From contig LUGG01000019.1 of the NCBI GenBank assembly GCA_001683735.1, forward strand, positions 186,001 through 250,000: 64,000 nucleotides of DNA. Direction: 5' to 3'. This DNA comes from Grifola frondosa (lineage: Eukaryota; Basidiomycota; Agaricomycetes; Polyporales; Grifolaceae). The notes under the pieces were generated by a model. It saw nothing but the letters and a program-made list of their open reading frames with translations, was not told the origin of the DNA and searched no databases. Shown here piece by piece: positions 44,852 to 57,477 of this stretch; the first letter of the stretch is position 1, and every line of letters starts with the position of its first letter. The translations under genes were made by a program, and so were the position numbers.

Positions 44852-46077
44852 AGCGGTAGGATGGGACAGTCTCAGTTGACTTGAACATGGTATATATATG
44901 GCCTGTGAAAGACGGAACTTGATTATCAGTACATGCCACATGCGAGAATTTGAGCAACTTTGTTACTGAGCCATTAAGAGGCGCAGCTCTGCGCCACTTG
45001 ATCGAATCATCTCCCGTGGATACTTCTGCGCCAATTGACTTCTCCAAAAAGCATAGCCATGGTGACTGATCAGCGCACATATCGGAATGAGCTCCTAGTG
45101 GTTTTACTCACCAGCGAAGACCCACTGGCATAGAGATATAGATCTAGGGACCACTTCTATCCATTAGGTTGCTGAGAGTGATAAATCCCAGAATTGGTAT
45201 GCAATATCCAGATGCATCGCCACATAGATGCCTTCGTGACTCTACACGGTGATCATGGCAATAGAGACGACAGCTTGCTACAAAAAGTTCTGAACAAACT
45301 GCGAGGAAGTTCTATCACCTTCGAACAGGCTTGTAATCTGTCAGTTGAGTGCCGAGCTCAACAATCAATACGCTAGCATTACAACATGTAAACACTTGGC
45401 TGAAAGGCCTAGCCTCGGAAACCCTTGAAGTCGAACTGGTAGTGGTGTTGGTGTCCGTTCATTTTTGTGCTACAAGTATTGTGAGTGACAACGTATGCAG
45501 TTTTTTCATTGGCCATCTTCATGCTTCGAAAGAGAGCTGATCATCAAGAACAGCATGCAAGGCCAACAAGCTCCAACAAGACTGACAAGCCCGTACCAAC
45601 GTACCAACGCCACCGACGCGTCACGATCGCGTTGGCGTCATGCGTGACTCCGTGACATTTGGGGAGTATCCTGAAACAAAATACATTTCAACTTATATAT
45701 CCTGTTCAGCGCTCAACGCCAGAGGATGAGATCGCAAAGACGTATACTCCTTGCTTAGGCCTCTTGAGTCTGATCTTTGCGAGTAGAGACTCAGAATTGT
45801 TTGATTCCCCTGTGTATCGGCCCCCAGTCACTCGGTCCAATTTGTAGCCGACTCGGGTATTGTAACTTGACACCCGAACATCTCACCAGCTCACTACTGC
45901 GACGTTATCAACTGGCAAGTTGACCTTGAGGTAGGCTCTGGTGATTAATTGTAAGAAGTTGCATAAGGAGGTACCGGTATGACTCTACTTGACTCTACTC
46001 TGGGATGACGTCGTTCATCTGCTTTAACGTTAACAGGGTTTGCTAACGAGGCGCCAAGCAGCACCACCTCCAGCTTC
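44852..46077. other. Intergenic region between DUF6534-like gene and PLD
   Basis: 1.2 kb without a supported gene. A GC-rich partly self-complementary stretch occurs near 45610-45655 (several ACGCG/CGCGT and GCGTGAC/GTCACG elements). The rest is AT-rich. Confidence 0.45.
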
Positions 46078-49000
46078 ATGGCCTCCATTGCAAAGCCTCC
46101 CAAAGGCCTAGCAGAGATCATCCAGAATGTCATCAAAGACCACCACACCGATGTTGCGGCGGATGCAGAGCCTGAGCACCCCCAATCACCTCCAATTCTC
46201 AAAATTCCGCTATCCAGCGACCGCCACAGTGACTTCCCCGCGCCCTCCGTCGCCAGAGTCGCTTCTTCTGGTTACAGAATTCCTCCAGTAGGCACTCCTG
46301 CAGAGAGGACTGGTCCTCCGCGATCCATTTCTTTCAATTATTCCCTTTCGAGTGCTCCCGCGGCATCGCCGTCCTCTCACCCCAGGGAAGGCGGCACACT
46401 CTCGCCCACAGCGGACGAGGATGAAACCCCTGACAGACAATTTGACTTTCCCCCTGCCAGCTCTCCATTCCGAGGCGCCCTTGAGTATGACAACCCGGAG
46501 CAGCGTGAGCGCGAGCGGGAAATCGCAGAGCGGAAGCACAAACGGCGAGACAGCTATTTCCATGAGGGAGGTTGGAACCCGCGAAAGTGGCTGGTCGAGT
46601 CGCCCAAAGAGGAAGAAACACAGTTCAACTTTGGAACAACGCTCACAGAGGCAGGACATGGTGATGAGGAGGAGAACCGTGATGAGTCACGACTGTCTCC
46701 CCAACCTATTCGCACACCACTCCGCCAGTCGCGTTCGATGCCGCATATACAGGGACAAGAGAATGAACGAATAAGCAGTTCTCCGCGCTGGGGCCGTCTA
46801 CGGTCTTTAATTCCTCACATCGCACAGAACCGTCCCTCTGCACCACCTCATCCTGCTGTGACACCGCTTTCTGTGAACATTACAGATGAGCTCATTACCG
46901 GAGGACTTGCGACCCTGATGATACGATTGTGGATTGAACGCGATGAGAAGGGCCATCGACGAGTGCCTGTGCTATTCCACCGACTGAAGATTCGTATAAG
47001 CGACAGCCTCCATCCAATGCATGGAAACAAGGCCGTGTTCCGCATAGAGTGCGAGTATGCGAATGGTGCAGTTCGATGGGTTGTCTACCGCCAGTTGCGC
47101 GAGTTTCTCTCGCTTCACGGCCATTACGCGATCTCGAACGCATACAATCGGAACGTCGAGACCCTGCCGGAATTCCCTTTCAACAGTAAGTGCCCGAAGA
47201 GATTTTGATGCGGTATCTGACCTTATCCGTAGGTCTCCCGTACTTTAAATTTCTGAAGGAGAAAGGAAACGAGCTTGGCAAGGCAGACTTTGCGCGACTC
47301 CAGCGCCAAATGCTCGAGAATTATCTCGTTGGATTGATACGGGCTGTGGTATTTATCTCCATTCAACTATAGTATATCTACCCACAATGACGCCTCTTCA
47401 CAGATGTTTCACCCGGCTTCTAACCGATTAGCTGGTTTCCTGGAATTGGGCGCACTGACAATTGCACTTGCTCAGTCTGGTGCACAATATAAGGCCGGCT
47501 TTTTGAGGATTGATGCAGTCTCACCCAAGGGTGGTCTTGGCCGTAAGGCTGCAGGACGGAGTGAAAAGAGACGTCAGAGATGGTGTGCCATTCGCGAGAG
47601 TTATCTTGTTGTCCTTGAAGAGATGGGGGAGGTATGTTCATACATAATCACTTTCATGACGGTCTATTCATATCATGTCATCTAATAGCTCACGGTATGG
47701 GACGTGTTCCTGATTGATCAGGACTTCAGAATCGAACGTCCCATGCGATACTACCGGCAGGGTCTGAACCTCTTCCACCAGCTCGACGTCGAACATGAAG
47801 ACGATACTACTTTCAACGGCCATAAGCCGAAGCCTGAAGCTGAGGCCCCTCGGCGCCGCCTCAACTCTACGGTTGGCTCATTGAAGAGCTCAATCTCAAA
47901 GGTGTTCCATCTAGGTAATAATGGCCAGTCCCGTGAGCAAACACAGTCTGCGAACGGACAGCGCACCGCCTCGACCTCCCACGGCAGGCCTCTCTCCACG
48001 TCCTCGCGCTCCTCCGCGTCGCCGTCGTCCATCGCCCTGTCGTCCCGTCCGCTCACGCCAATGCTTGACCCGTCGACGCATACGAACGCGTTGCAGGGAG
48101 GCGAGGATCATAATGAGCATGTTGATCGTCAGGCAGAGAGTGGTGACCAGAAGAAACGAGAGAAGGACGTGTCCAAGCATACGTTCTATATCGAGAACTC
48201 GCAAGTGCGTTTGAAGCTGTTCGCGCGGAACGAGGTTAGAATCTGTTGTCTTCTCTTTGAGATGGTTGCTGAGTGATTATGGATCATGAGAACAGCGTCA
48301 GATGCTGCAGTGGATTGCAGCGCTCGAGAGGGTTGCTCGGGAATCGCATTACACAGGCAAGAACAGATTTGACAGCTTTGCACCTATTCGTCTGAACGTT
48401 GCAGCACAATGGTTGGTTGACGGTGTGAGTTGTATGTGTGCTTGATAGTTAATCGTCTCTCATCATTGTTTCAGCGCGACTACTTCTGGAATCTTTCGCG
48501 TGCAATCCTTCTCGCACGCGAAACTATACATATACATGATTGGTGGATATCTCCTGGTGAATATTGTACTCTGGCGTGCGACTTTGTTATAAAATGCTGA
48601 TATCCTGATTACCTAGAACTTGAGATGCGTCGGCCAAATAAAGAAAAATATCGCCTGGACCGTCTCCTGGAGAGGAAAGCGAAGGAGGGTGTGAAGATCT
48701 ATATTATTCTCTAGTGCGTAGACTACGTGGTCTTGTCACGCCCAAGACGCTAAATCGTGGTTCAGCCAAGAGGTCTCAAACCGAACGACTCCTACAGACA
48801 GCAAGTACGCATATCTTCAATTCGAAAATGTGCATGCATTGACTTACCTACCTCGACTGGCAGCTATGCGAAGCAGCGGCTCACTGCACTGCATCCAAAT
48901 ATAATGATCCAACGATCGCCTTCTCATTTCCAGACCGGTACCTTCTACTGGGCACATGTGAGGTTCCACAACGATTTATTGAGTGATGAATTTACTCAGA

Positions 49001-52000
49001 AGTCCTGGTAGCACGAGAAGCTTTGTGTAATCGATCAAGCTATTGCATTCATGGGTGGTTTGGACCTCTGTTTTGGCCGGTGCGCTGATCTGCTTGGTAG
49101 AAAGGGCGCATATACTCATCGTGTTCGTGTTTGCAGGTGGGATACGCCCCAGCATGTACTCACAGATGATCCTGAACCCGGCCCCGAAGCCTCAGATCAT
49201 ATCTGGCCAGGTAGTGCATGTGCCCGATGGTTTAACTTTGATCTGACGCTTGGGTAGGAAAGGATTACAGTAACCCTCGAGTATTGGACTTCCACACACT
49301 CAATAAACCGCATGAAGATATGTATGACAGATCGAAAGTTCCGAGGATGCCTTGGTGAGTTTTGGCATCGTGTCGAATTTCGTTTTTCGAATCTGGGATT
49401 AGGCATGATGTTTCAATGCAAGTGGTAGGACAACCTGCCCGCGATTTGGCAAGACATTTTGTGCAAAGGTTCGGGACCGCGTTATCTGCGAGTAGTCATG
49501 GTCGCTGAGCTATATTTCAAGGTGGAACTATCTCTTGAGGATCAAGGTGATTCTCCCACGAAACCAAAATGAGTCTTTATTTACCTGGCCATGTAGAATC
49601 ATACACGCGTGATGCCGTTCCTATTGCCTCCCCCAGAGTTCAAACCAGGAGAACTCTCGAAGATGGGTTTAACGGGTACCTGCGAGTTGCAGATATGTCG
49701 ATCTGCTGGCCCGTGGTCGCTTGGCACGATGGATAGGATCGAGTACTCCATCCAGAATGCTTATCTGAAAGGTGTGTTCCCTCGTTTGGTCCCTGAGGAC
49801 CAGCGCTTGCTCACTTTCAGTATTAGCAATCCAAATGTCTGAGCATTTTGTCTACATCGAGAACCAATTTTTTATCACGTCGTAAGTGTTGCAGTAATCA
49901 TAGTGATAGAAGCTTGATCGACTGGATATAGTACTATTGTGGATGAGGTTAAGATCGAGAACAAGATAGGTGATGCCTTGGTGCACCGGATCATCCGAGC
50001 CCACCGCGAAGGAACACCATGGAAGTGCTGTATCGTCATTCCTCTGCTTCCGGGTTTTGCATTCCCTGTCGATCATAGCGATGCTAGCGCGGTCAGTATA
50101 CCAGACTCTTTCCGACACCATATACTAAGATTACTCCATCTATAGATCCGTATCATTCTGGAATGCCAGAATCGTACTTTCTGCCGAGGGCCCAACTCCA
50201 TCTTCGGACGACTGAGAAAGGAGGGTATTGATGTAAGTCGGCTTGTTTGCTCGCACATATGTCGTCTGAGATGTTTTCTTCCGCCAGCCTGATGAATATA
50301 TCTCGTTCTTCTCCCTTCGAAATTGGGCCAAGCTTCGTGGAGACGTTTTGACAACCGAACAGGTACGGCGCGTTATTTGTGATTGGTCTGGACATTCGTC
50401 TGAACACAGTTCAGGTCTACATCCATGGCAAGGTCTGTATAGTGGACGATCGTCTTGCGATTATTGGGAGTGCGAATATTAATGAGCGCTCTCAACGCGG
50501 GGATCGGGATTCCGAGATTGCGGCGGTCATTCGAGACACAGATATGATCGATTGGTGAGTCATGCCATCGTCAAACAAACGTATCGTGTCTGATATCTAG
50601 CCCAGCACAATGGCCGGCAAGCCTTTCAAAGTTGGCCGATTCGCTCATACGTTGCGCGTCCGACTCATGAGAGAACACATCGGAGTGGATGTTGACGCCA
50701 TGTATGAAGAAGACCTGATGGCTACCGAACCAGTCCTGGCCACATACGAGCAGCAAGAGTGGGATCCGGAAAATGAGCAGGAGTATGGAAAACAAGCAGG
50801 TGTCACCCATATAGGGAAGAGTCATCGACGAAGTGCGATGGGATCTTTATGGCACGACACCGTTGATGGGGTTGAGCAAGGTCAGTTATAGAATTGATGG
50901 TCCGTCCATGTCTAACGAAGTTCGTAGCCATCCATGGCAGTGGAGCAGCTGGGTCTAAGGACGGTGCCACGCTGCTTCGCAAGGTCGGCCTCAAAAAAAA
51001 GGGTCCCGATACTGCGGTAGGCGAAGGAAGCCTTCGGGAGGAGAGAGAAATGGTTTCTCACACTGGCGAAAAAGAGTCTGGATTCTCCAGCGCGATCGTG
51101 CCCACCCTGGAGGAAAAAATTATTGCAGAGCATCGCCGGGGCCACGAACGCGCCCTTGGTACTACCATCGAAGAAGAGCTTGAGCACGCAAATGGGTTGG
51201 CGGATCACCCGTGACGGATCTATCATCGAGTCAGGGAAGGACACCACAAAGGACCATGAACCTGCCCAGACAAGGCTGGAAGACGGGAGCTCTACGGTGC
51301 CCCGCAGATGCTCCCTCTGACCCGCAGCACGATGACCAGCCACCCCATGCAAGGCCAGGAAAGAACGACGCCGATGAGGAAGAGGAGAAAGCTCCGGGAG
51401 CGCGTGCGATATTGCGCAAACACATTTCAAAGCCAAGCCCCAAACCATGGACGTTGCCAACGCCGACCCCGCGTTGATCCTCACGGCTTCGAGGACCCAA
51501 TAAGTGACGAGTTCTGGAAAGATGTCTGGGTTGCTTGTGCAGTACATAACGTAATGTCCACACACTTCACTATCCCTGAACTTTCTCTGATTTTAATGCA
51601 GACGGAGATCTACCGGAAGGTGTTCCACGCAATACCCGATGACCTCGTCACAACCTGGAAACAGTACAAGGAATTTGTTTTACACCATGAACGACTCAAC
51701 AGACCTGTGAGTGATACCAATTTGCTACGTTGTTGATGATACTCATTCCCAGCAGGCCAAGGATCAGGACAGTTCTGAGCCCCTCGCTCGCATGCCATCC
51801 GAGGCTGGTGATGTAGGTGCCCCTGGCCAGGCTCACGCCGCTGAAACAGCGTCGGGCGCCGCAGACAATGTCACTGCTCGAGAAAGCGAGCACGCTGATA
51901 TTGATGGATCCCGTACGTCGACGACGCCCGTGCCTTCGACGCCTCCGGCTTCAGGTCCACAAACCGCCCAGAAGGAGAAGCAGCGGAAGCCTGCACGGGG

Positions 52001-52271
52001 ATCCGAACCGTTTGATGCAGCGGACAAGGAGGAAATGGAGAATTTGCTACAAGAGCTGCGTGGACATTTAGGTGGGCAGTACTCTTCCCTTCCTTGTGTT
52101 TGCTGATTGAGTTCGCCTATGTAGTCCTGTATCCGACGCGGTTCTTGGAAGGGGAGGATGTTGCAAACAACTTCTTGTTTGCTGCTGACAGGTTCGTACT
52201 TGTTAATTATGTATATTCAGACCATTGATGCACGGTTGAACAGGTTGATGCCTTTGCCCATCTACGATTAA
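46078..52271 (+). CDS. PLD1: Phospholipase D (PX-PH-HKD type, SPO14/PLD1)
   Basis: It hydrolyses phosphatidylcholine to phosphatidic acid and acts in membrane traffic and signalling. The start gives [20 protein letters not shown] with a disordered Ser/Pro N-terminus. A PX-like segment follows ([29 protein letters not shown]), then a PH segment ([45 protein letters not shown]). Catalytic motif 1 is [19 protein letters not shown]. The linker includes [29 protein letters not shown] and [12 protein letters not shown]. Catalytic motif 2 is [20 protein letters not shown], then [15 protein letters not shown]. The C-terminus has [34 protein letters not shown] and ends RLMPLPIYD. There are about twenty short introns. 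The disordered stretch at 51200-51480 changes frame two or three times (indels likely); both HKD motifs are intact. Confidence 0.96.
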
Positions 52272-52738
52272 AGATACCCCCGGCTCACGTATGTGGTTGT
52301 TTAAGTCTCGGACATTCTGCTCAAATACACAAATGGACGATGGCTTCGTTGCATTTTGGATATACTCGTACTGTAGTATTTTAATTTCATCCAATTACTT
52401 ACACTTCAAATTTGGACATTTGACGCGTCCTGCGTCGCCTTAGTGCCGGCCCTGAGGCCTGAAGCTTGAAGCTTGAAGATTTGGCTGACTTGCAAGTTGC
52501 GCGCATTCGAATCCGATCTTCGCATAGTTCTATGTACAGACACTCGAGGCATAACTGAATGATTCCTCTCCAATCAGAGTCGACATTTATGTCAAGCATT
52601 TTCAGCTGAGCTGATTTGTTGTGATCAAGTTTACCCTCGCGATCACCCACACTAGTGGAGTCGGTCCAACAGTACCTCGAAACTTTGCGTTGCATTTTCC
52701 TTGTCTTCTTCCACTCTAAGCGGACTCCGTTACTCGGC
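52272..52738. other. Intergenic region upstream of the PHD-finger gene
   Basis: About 470 bp. It contains a short GAAGCTT tandem near 52460-52475. No coding potential recognised. Confidence 0.45.
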
Positions 52739-54418
52739 ATGAGTGACGGTTTAGCTAAAACATCATGCGTTCGGTGTGGCAGAAATCACGACACACCACA
52801 AGCCTTCTTGATAGTATGCTGTAGATGTGGACGATCATGGCACCACAGTGCGCAATTGTTGTATTTATTCTCATCGGCTGGCTGATCCTCACCTCATAGC
52901 CTGTCATATTCCACCTGTTACGGAGGATGAGATATTACGTCGCCTTGGTGCGGAAGAGGAGCAGCGATACGCAGACGGGATCGGAGCATGGCAATGCCGA
53001 CGGTGTTCGAAGAAAGCCAGAGGAACGAGAGGTCAAGACAACATCGTTTCATCCGAGACCCAATCTGCGCCTACAGCTACTACTCCGTCTCAAGTCGATG
53101 CGTACGCGGCTATTCCTTCAAATCCTAGAACTAAAGCCAGTTCCTCCGTTTCTCAACGTGCGTACCTTCTCAACCAAAGTAAGACTCCCCTTAGTACAAA
53201 TTAGAAGACAACACAGCGTTGCTACTCGATTCAGCCCCCATCACCAGAGATGTTCCTGATGGACATACAAGACCATTTGATCCCACACAATCTCCGTGGG
53301 TAATGCGCACTTCTGCACCAGGCCGTCCTGTAGGAAGGGTGTCCTTCACGGGTACAAAGATAGCCGCCGGTTCATCGCAATCTGAGCGTCGCAGCGTTGG
53401 TATGGCGGACGATAATTCAAAACGTCAACGTGCCGAGCTCAAACTGACGGCGAAGACGACGATATCAAATGCTTCTACCGCGAGGCCGGAGAAGGAGATT
53501 GCATCCGAGCCTCCCATCCCAAATTTGCAGGTAGTCGTGATCACTGTGATGTACCTTCTAAACAGATATTGATCGTCGCAGAAGGATAATTCGGCTCATA
53601 ACCGTAATTTTGGGTTGCGGCCTGTTCCAACCGCCTACAGATCCCATAGCTCGTCTTCATCATCATCAGCCATTACAATCTCAGATCCCCAGCGTCGACC
53701 TGTATCTGGATCCGTGAATGCAGACCCTTCTTCAAGGTCTCACAGTCCCTGGGTAGTGCTCCGATGTCGCCTATGTCATCGTCCACCCCATCCACTGCTG
53801 ACTCGCCACCGACTACTCCCGCTATAACTCACAAATGGGAGACCAGATTTTCGGAGCCTCATTTCTGATATGCGTGCATCAGGCAAGCTTCGACCACCCC
53901 CGTCCGTCGATTACCTGCTCCATGACGATGATGCTGGACCGTCCAATTACCGGCACGACTCGCCAATGCTGATAGAATATCCTGACAATCGCGTCACGCG
54001 GACATTGTCCGAAGACCTGGAGGCCGTCGAGCGAAAGCTCGACGTCATGGATGTTGATCCTCACGACATTGAAGACTTATATGCGACTCCTGCACCTGCC
54101 CCGCATGCTGGTGGCGCTCCGGATATTGCTGATCACCCTCCTCTGCCCAGCAAGACCCACTATTTCTATTTTGCACGCCAGGAGGAGCAATTCGCGGGTA
54201 AAGATAAAGGTGATCGAGATGACCTGGATCGGATCATCGCGAACGTAAAACGGCGCGAAGAAGAACGGTACGATAATCACATTAGAGCACCGAGAAAATC
54301 ACTTGCGGAGAAGCTAGATAGAAAGGCACGAAAGTTGAAAGAAGCCAAAGCGTTCAATTTTGTTAAAGGGAAATCTTTCTTTCTTGACCGAGACACTGAA
54401 CAAGACCAGAATAGGTGA
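52739..54418 (+). CDS. PHD-finger protein
   Basis: The start gives MSDGLAKTSCVRCGRNHDTP. Removing a short intron (donor GTGCGC after SWHH, acceptor before CCTGTCAT) yields CVRC, CCRCGRSWHHTCHIP and, after an acidic helix, AWQCRRC. This is the C4-H-C3 zinc pattern of a PHD finger, which typically reads histone H3 tails. A Ser/Pro-rich middle follows (TRPFDPTQSPWVMRTSAPGR, SSSSSSSAITISD). A charged C-terminal helix region has DRDDLDRIIANVKRREEERY and APRKSLAEKLDRKARKLKEA. Frame breaks are needed at 53747-53749 (CCC, one C short) and about 53826-53840 to reach MRASGKLRPPPSVDYL. Target and partners are unknown. Confidence 0.78.
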
Positions 54419-54853
54419 AGGAAGAGTCCTCTGAATAGTTACTTTGTCATATCACTGATGTGGGGCAAGACGTACTTCAAAAACTGCAGAAGGTGTGTGT
54501 GCGAAACCAGCTTTCTCGTCTGAATCGGCGATACAGCTCATGATCGAGCTAGGATTTATGATTATTGGAGTCGCATATAACCAACATTGTAGACGGATTA
54601 ATATATCTGTGCGCTCTGAACTTGCTTGCACTGTATCATCGCAACTTATCTAGAGTCTCATCAGCTTTTAATTCAACACTTGTCTCAGTGAGTAAACCTC
54701 GCGGATTATCGAGGAGGCTTGAATCTGTTTAATGGTTCTGAGGCACTCGTTCTCGATGGTGCTTTTCACGACGTGGTCCCATCTCTGGGTCCTATGACTT
54801 CGGATGGCTTCGTAAACGACATCAGATTATGGATGTCCGTTAGGGGATCCAAG

Positions 54854-54981
54854 AGGTTCCGAATAGTCTCGGAACCAGCCGTTCTCTCCCTTCGGACCCC
54901 CAATCGGACATCGAAAAACACCAGCACAGAGAGGGAGAGAACGTCTGGTGAATTTGGTATAGGCGGGGGTGGTATGGTCAC
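54854..54981 (+). repeat. Inverted repeat, left arm
   Basis: Reads GAGGTTCCGAATAGTCTCGG, then AACCAGCCGTT, CAATCGGACATCGAAAAAC and AACGTCTGGTGA. It ends in a 29-base block (54953-54981) that is identical in reverse complement to 55366-55394. Confidence 0.82.
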
Positions 54982-55365
54982 ATTCACGTGCCCTAAGACG
55001 CGCTCTACGCGTCGCGTCGCGCACGGCCGCATGTCATGTACTCTACGAATTGGCTCTTAATATTCATGAAAAAAATTGTCTACCCATATTTTAGTCAAGT
55101 ACATTGGTCTGAGACAGATTCTGCCTCATCTCGTCATAATTTGTTATCATCTCAGCACTTACTCTCGTACATTGGTGGATGCTGACTAAGCATTGGCTGT
55201 AAAGAGACCGAGGCACTTTTGATATGTTTGACTGGGTCGGAGAGATCTCTTGACCCTTCTAACTCATAGGGTGATCACTCGGTTGAATTTCATGGCATTT
55301 GGCCATGCATACACAGCCTATCTCGAGTGTTGTTGAGAGCAATCTGACGCGGTCGGTCACAAAGC

Positions 55366-55530
55366 GTGACCATACCACCCCCGCCTATACCAAAGTCACC
55401 AGACGTTATAGGTGGTAGTTGTGCTGGGGTTTTTCGATGTCCGATTGGTTCTGCGCCGGACTCTTCCGGTGGCGCAGCCGCCGGCACAACCACCACCATA
55501 ACGGCTGGTTACGAGACTAGGTTCCGAAGC
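55366..55530 (-). repeat. Inverted repeat, right arm
   Basis: Reverse complement of the left arm, with a GC-rich insertion (about 55440-55500) absent from the left arm. It begins GTGACCATACCACCCCCGCC and ends at GGTTCCGAAG. The spacer between arms is about 385 bp. It is either a decayed element with long terminal inverted repeats or two inverted copies of a short element; no target duplication was found. Confidence 0.8.
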
Positions 55531-56244
55531 CTGTTGTAAGTTTTGAAACGCGGTCACGTGATCGTGTCGTGCACAAAATTAGCTGGACTTCCACCTCATC
55601 GCGGCTTCTGGAGTGTCTTTCAACCCATTGATGAAGGTTCTGCGACATAAAAACTGAATTCTGACATTTGTCTCACCACGTAAGCATATTGATTGTTCAT
55701 TCGATACCGCTGAGTGGCATCATCTAGTTCTTCGCATTTCTAAGTTTCTCTCTCTGGCGATTGCATATGTCGTTCTCTCTGCTATTCACATCTAATACTT
55801 GGACGCTTATGGTACTCGACTCAACATCCGACGGCAACATCGACTGTTCCCTCAGTCCACGTTGCCGCTGGATCATGTTTTTCCTACTGGTGCAGCGCTC
55901 CTAACGTTGATTTCGTATAGGATCGAGCGTGTACGCACATGACTGCGTGTGCGCGGAACCATACCTTCGATGTCAGTCCTATCGGCTTGTTCGAAGCGGT
56001 GGGAGTTTTGAGGATTTGAGTGTATGTCCATAGCTCTGCCTGCCTTGTGAGCTTTGGAATGATATTGTGAGAAGCAGCCTATTCTCATCATGGTCTTTCA
56101 ACGCCGCGTTGGAGGAATGACAATCTAAGCCTGCGAACTGATAGTTGTCTGAGACCACAGAGCACTGCGTCATCAATCAAGTAGTCACGAAGCAGCAAAC
56201 AGCTCAGCGCCCAACGCTCAATCCCAAATCCAATACCGCTTTTA

Positions 56245-57292
56245 TTACCACTTCTGTTTCCGCAAAGCCTTTTTCTGCGCGAGCGTCCCTCGTCCACGAG
56301 CCCCCTCACGGTCTGCAACTCCTTGAACTTCTTCTTTGCATAGCTCTTAGCTTCCGCATCATCCACCAGCTCGTCCACCAGCGTGCGCTTGCGTTGTGTT
56401 CGACTGAGGTTTTCTCCGCTCGCAGTCCCGAATGGCATGTTTGTCGGTAGGATGGTTCCAATCTGTACACGAAATGACCATGTGTCCCGAAGGATGCGGA
56501 AATAGGAGCACATACTGCAAAATGTTTCGGAAGTCCCTTGATACCCTTCCCCTCACCCTCATCTTTCCTATAGAACCGCTTCGGATCGAGCTGATTGCGC
56601 AACCGGAGTGCCTCCACCTCGCGATACAGCCGTGGCAGGTCCGCCTCAGCCGGAGCTGGTAGATCGAACCAGCTAGGGCCGGCAGTCTGGTTCTTCAGCT
56701 ACAAAAGCCCTCAATACAAGGTATATGAGCGGGAATGCATGACGTGAGACGCACTGCTTTGCGTTCCTTTTTCGTGAGCGTTTTTCCGGCTGCAGAAATC
56801 TCAGGTGGTGGAGCAGGTGCTGCAGGTGCTGCCAGGGATGCAGAGGCTTTTTGGGCACGCTGTACGTCGGGGTCTCGCAACCCAGAAGGCCCTGCTTTGC
56901 GAGATTCGCTAAGGATAATGTATGGCGCGGGAAGTGAGCCGGGGTCTAAGGAAGGTAGTGGGCTGTATATCCTGAAGTTGATGACATGCGGTAAGTCAGA
57001 GACATAGTTAGTGAACCCACGGGTCTGTATGTTCTTCTCCAAGGTGTATCACCTCTTCCTCCGCATTGATGTCTACATCACCAACAACTTGGGTGTTCGA
57101 TATTATATTTTGACGCGCCGTGTGCAGGAGGGCATCGAGAAAGTCCTGTGTGATCTCTTCATCTGAGTCCGAGTCGTTTTCTGAGGAGTCGGAGTCGCTG
57201 CTCGACGTCGCGCTCGAACTCGCAGACGATACTGCCTTCTCCTCTTCAAAATCAGCCCTTCCTTTGCCTTTGCTCAAAGTCACCAGAGACAT
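56245..57292 (-). CDS. FCF2: rRNA-processing protein FCF2 (SSU processome)
   Basis: Nucleolar factor needed for early 18S pre-rRNA cleavages; homologous to human DNTTIP2's C-terminal domain. The start gives MSLVTLSKGKGRADFEEEKA and a Ser/Asp-rich acidic tail. An intron (56972-57020) joins HTDP to IYSPLPSLDPGSLPAPYI. The Fcf2 domain reads GPSWFDLPAPAEADLPRLYR, ALRLRNQLDPKRFYRKDEGE, KGLPKHFA, IGTILPTNMPF, RTQRKRTLVDELVDDAEAKS and YAKKKFKELQTVRG. The expected end ARGRGTLAQKKALRKQKW is one frame away: five G (CCCCC at 56301-56305 on the plus strand) where six are needed. Divergent from COQ5. Confidence 0.93.
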
Positions 57293-57477
57293 AGTTTGAG
57301 CAATCGTGAATGGTCAAAGCTGAAGTACGTGTCTTCGAGTTAGTGAAGGTTAGTGAAGGATGAAATTCTGGGATCTCAGATCTCGGACGAAAGGATCGAA
57401 TCTCACGAAGTCTTCGGGGTCACGCCCGTGACGGACGAAAGCAAATCCCCCAATCACTCCCTCGCCGCACTGAAAAC
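57293..57477. promoter_or_regulatory. Short bidirectional promoter of FCF2 and COQ5
   Basis: Only 185 bp separate the two divergent start codons. The interval includes a near-tandem TTAGTGAAGG pair at about 57340-57361. Head-to-head spacing this short implies shared control of the two genes. Confidence 0.5.

Larger units (their letters stand above)
54419..56244. other. Gene-free region with a long inverted repeat
   Basis: 1.8 kb without a supported gene. Its main structure is the inverted repeat 54854-54981 / 55366-55530. The outer parts are AT-rich with no motif I recognise. Confidence 0.5.
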
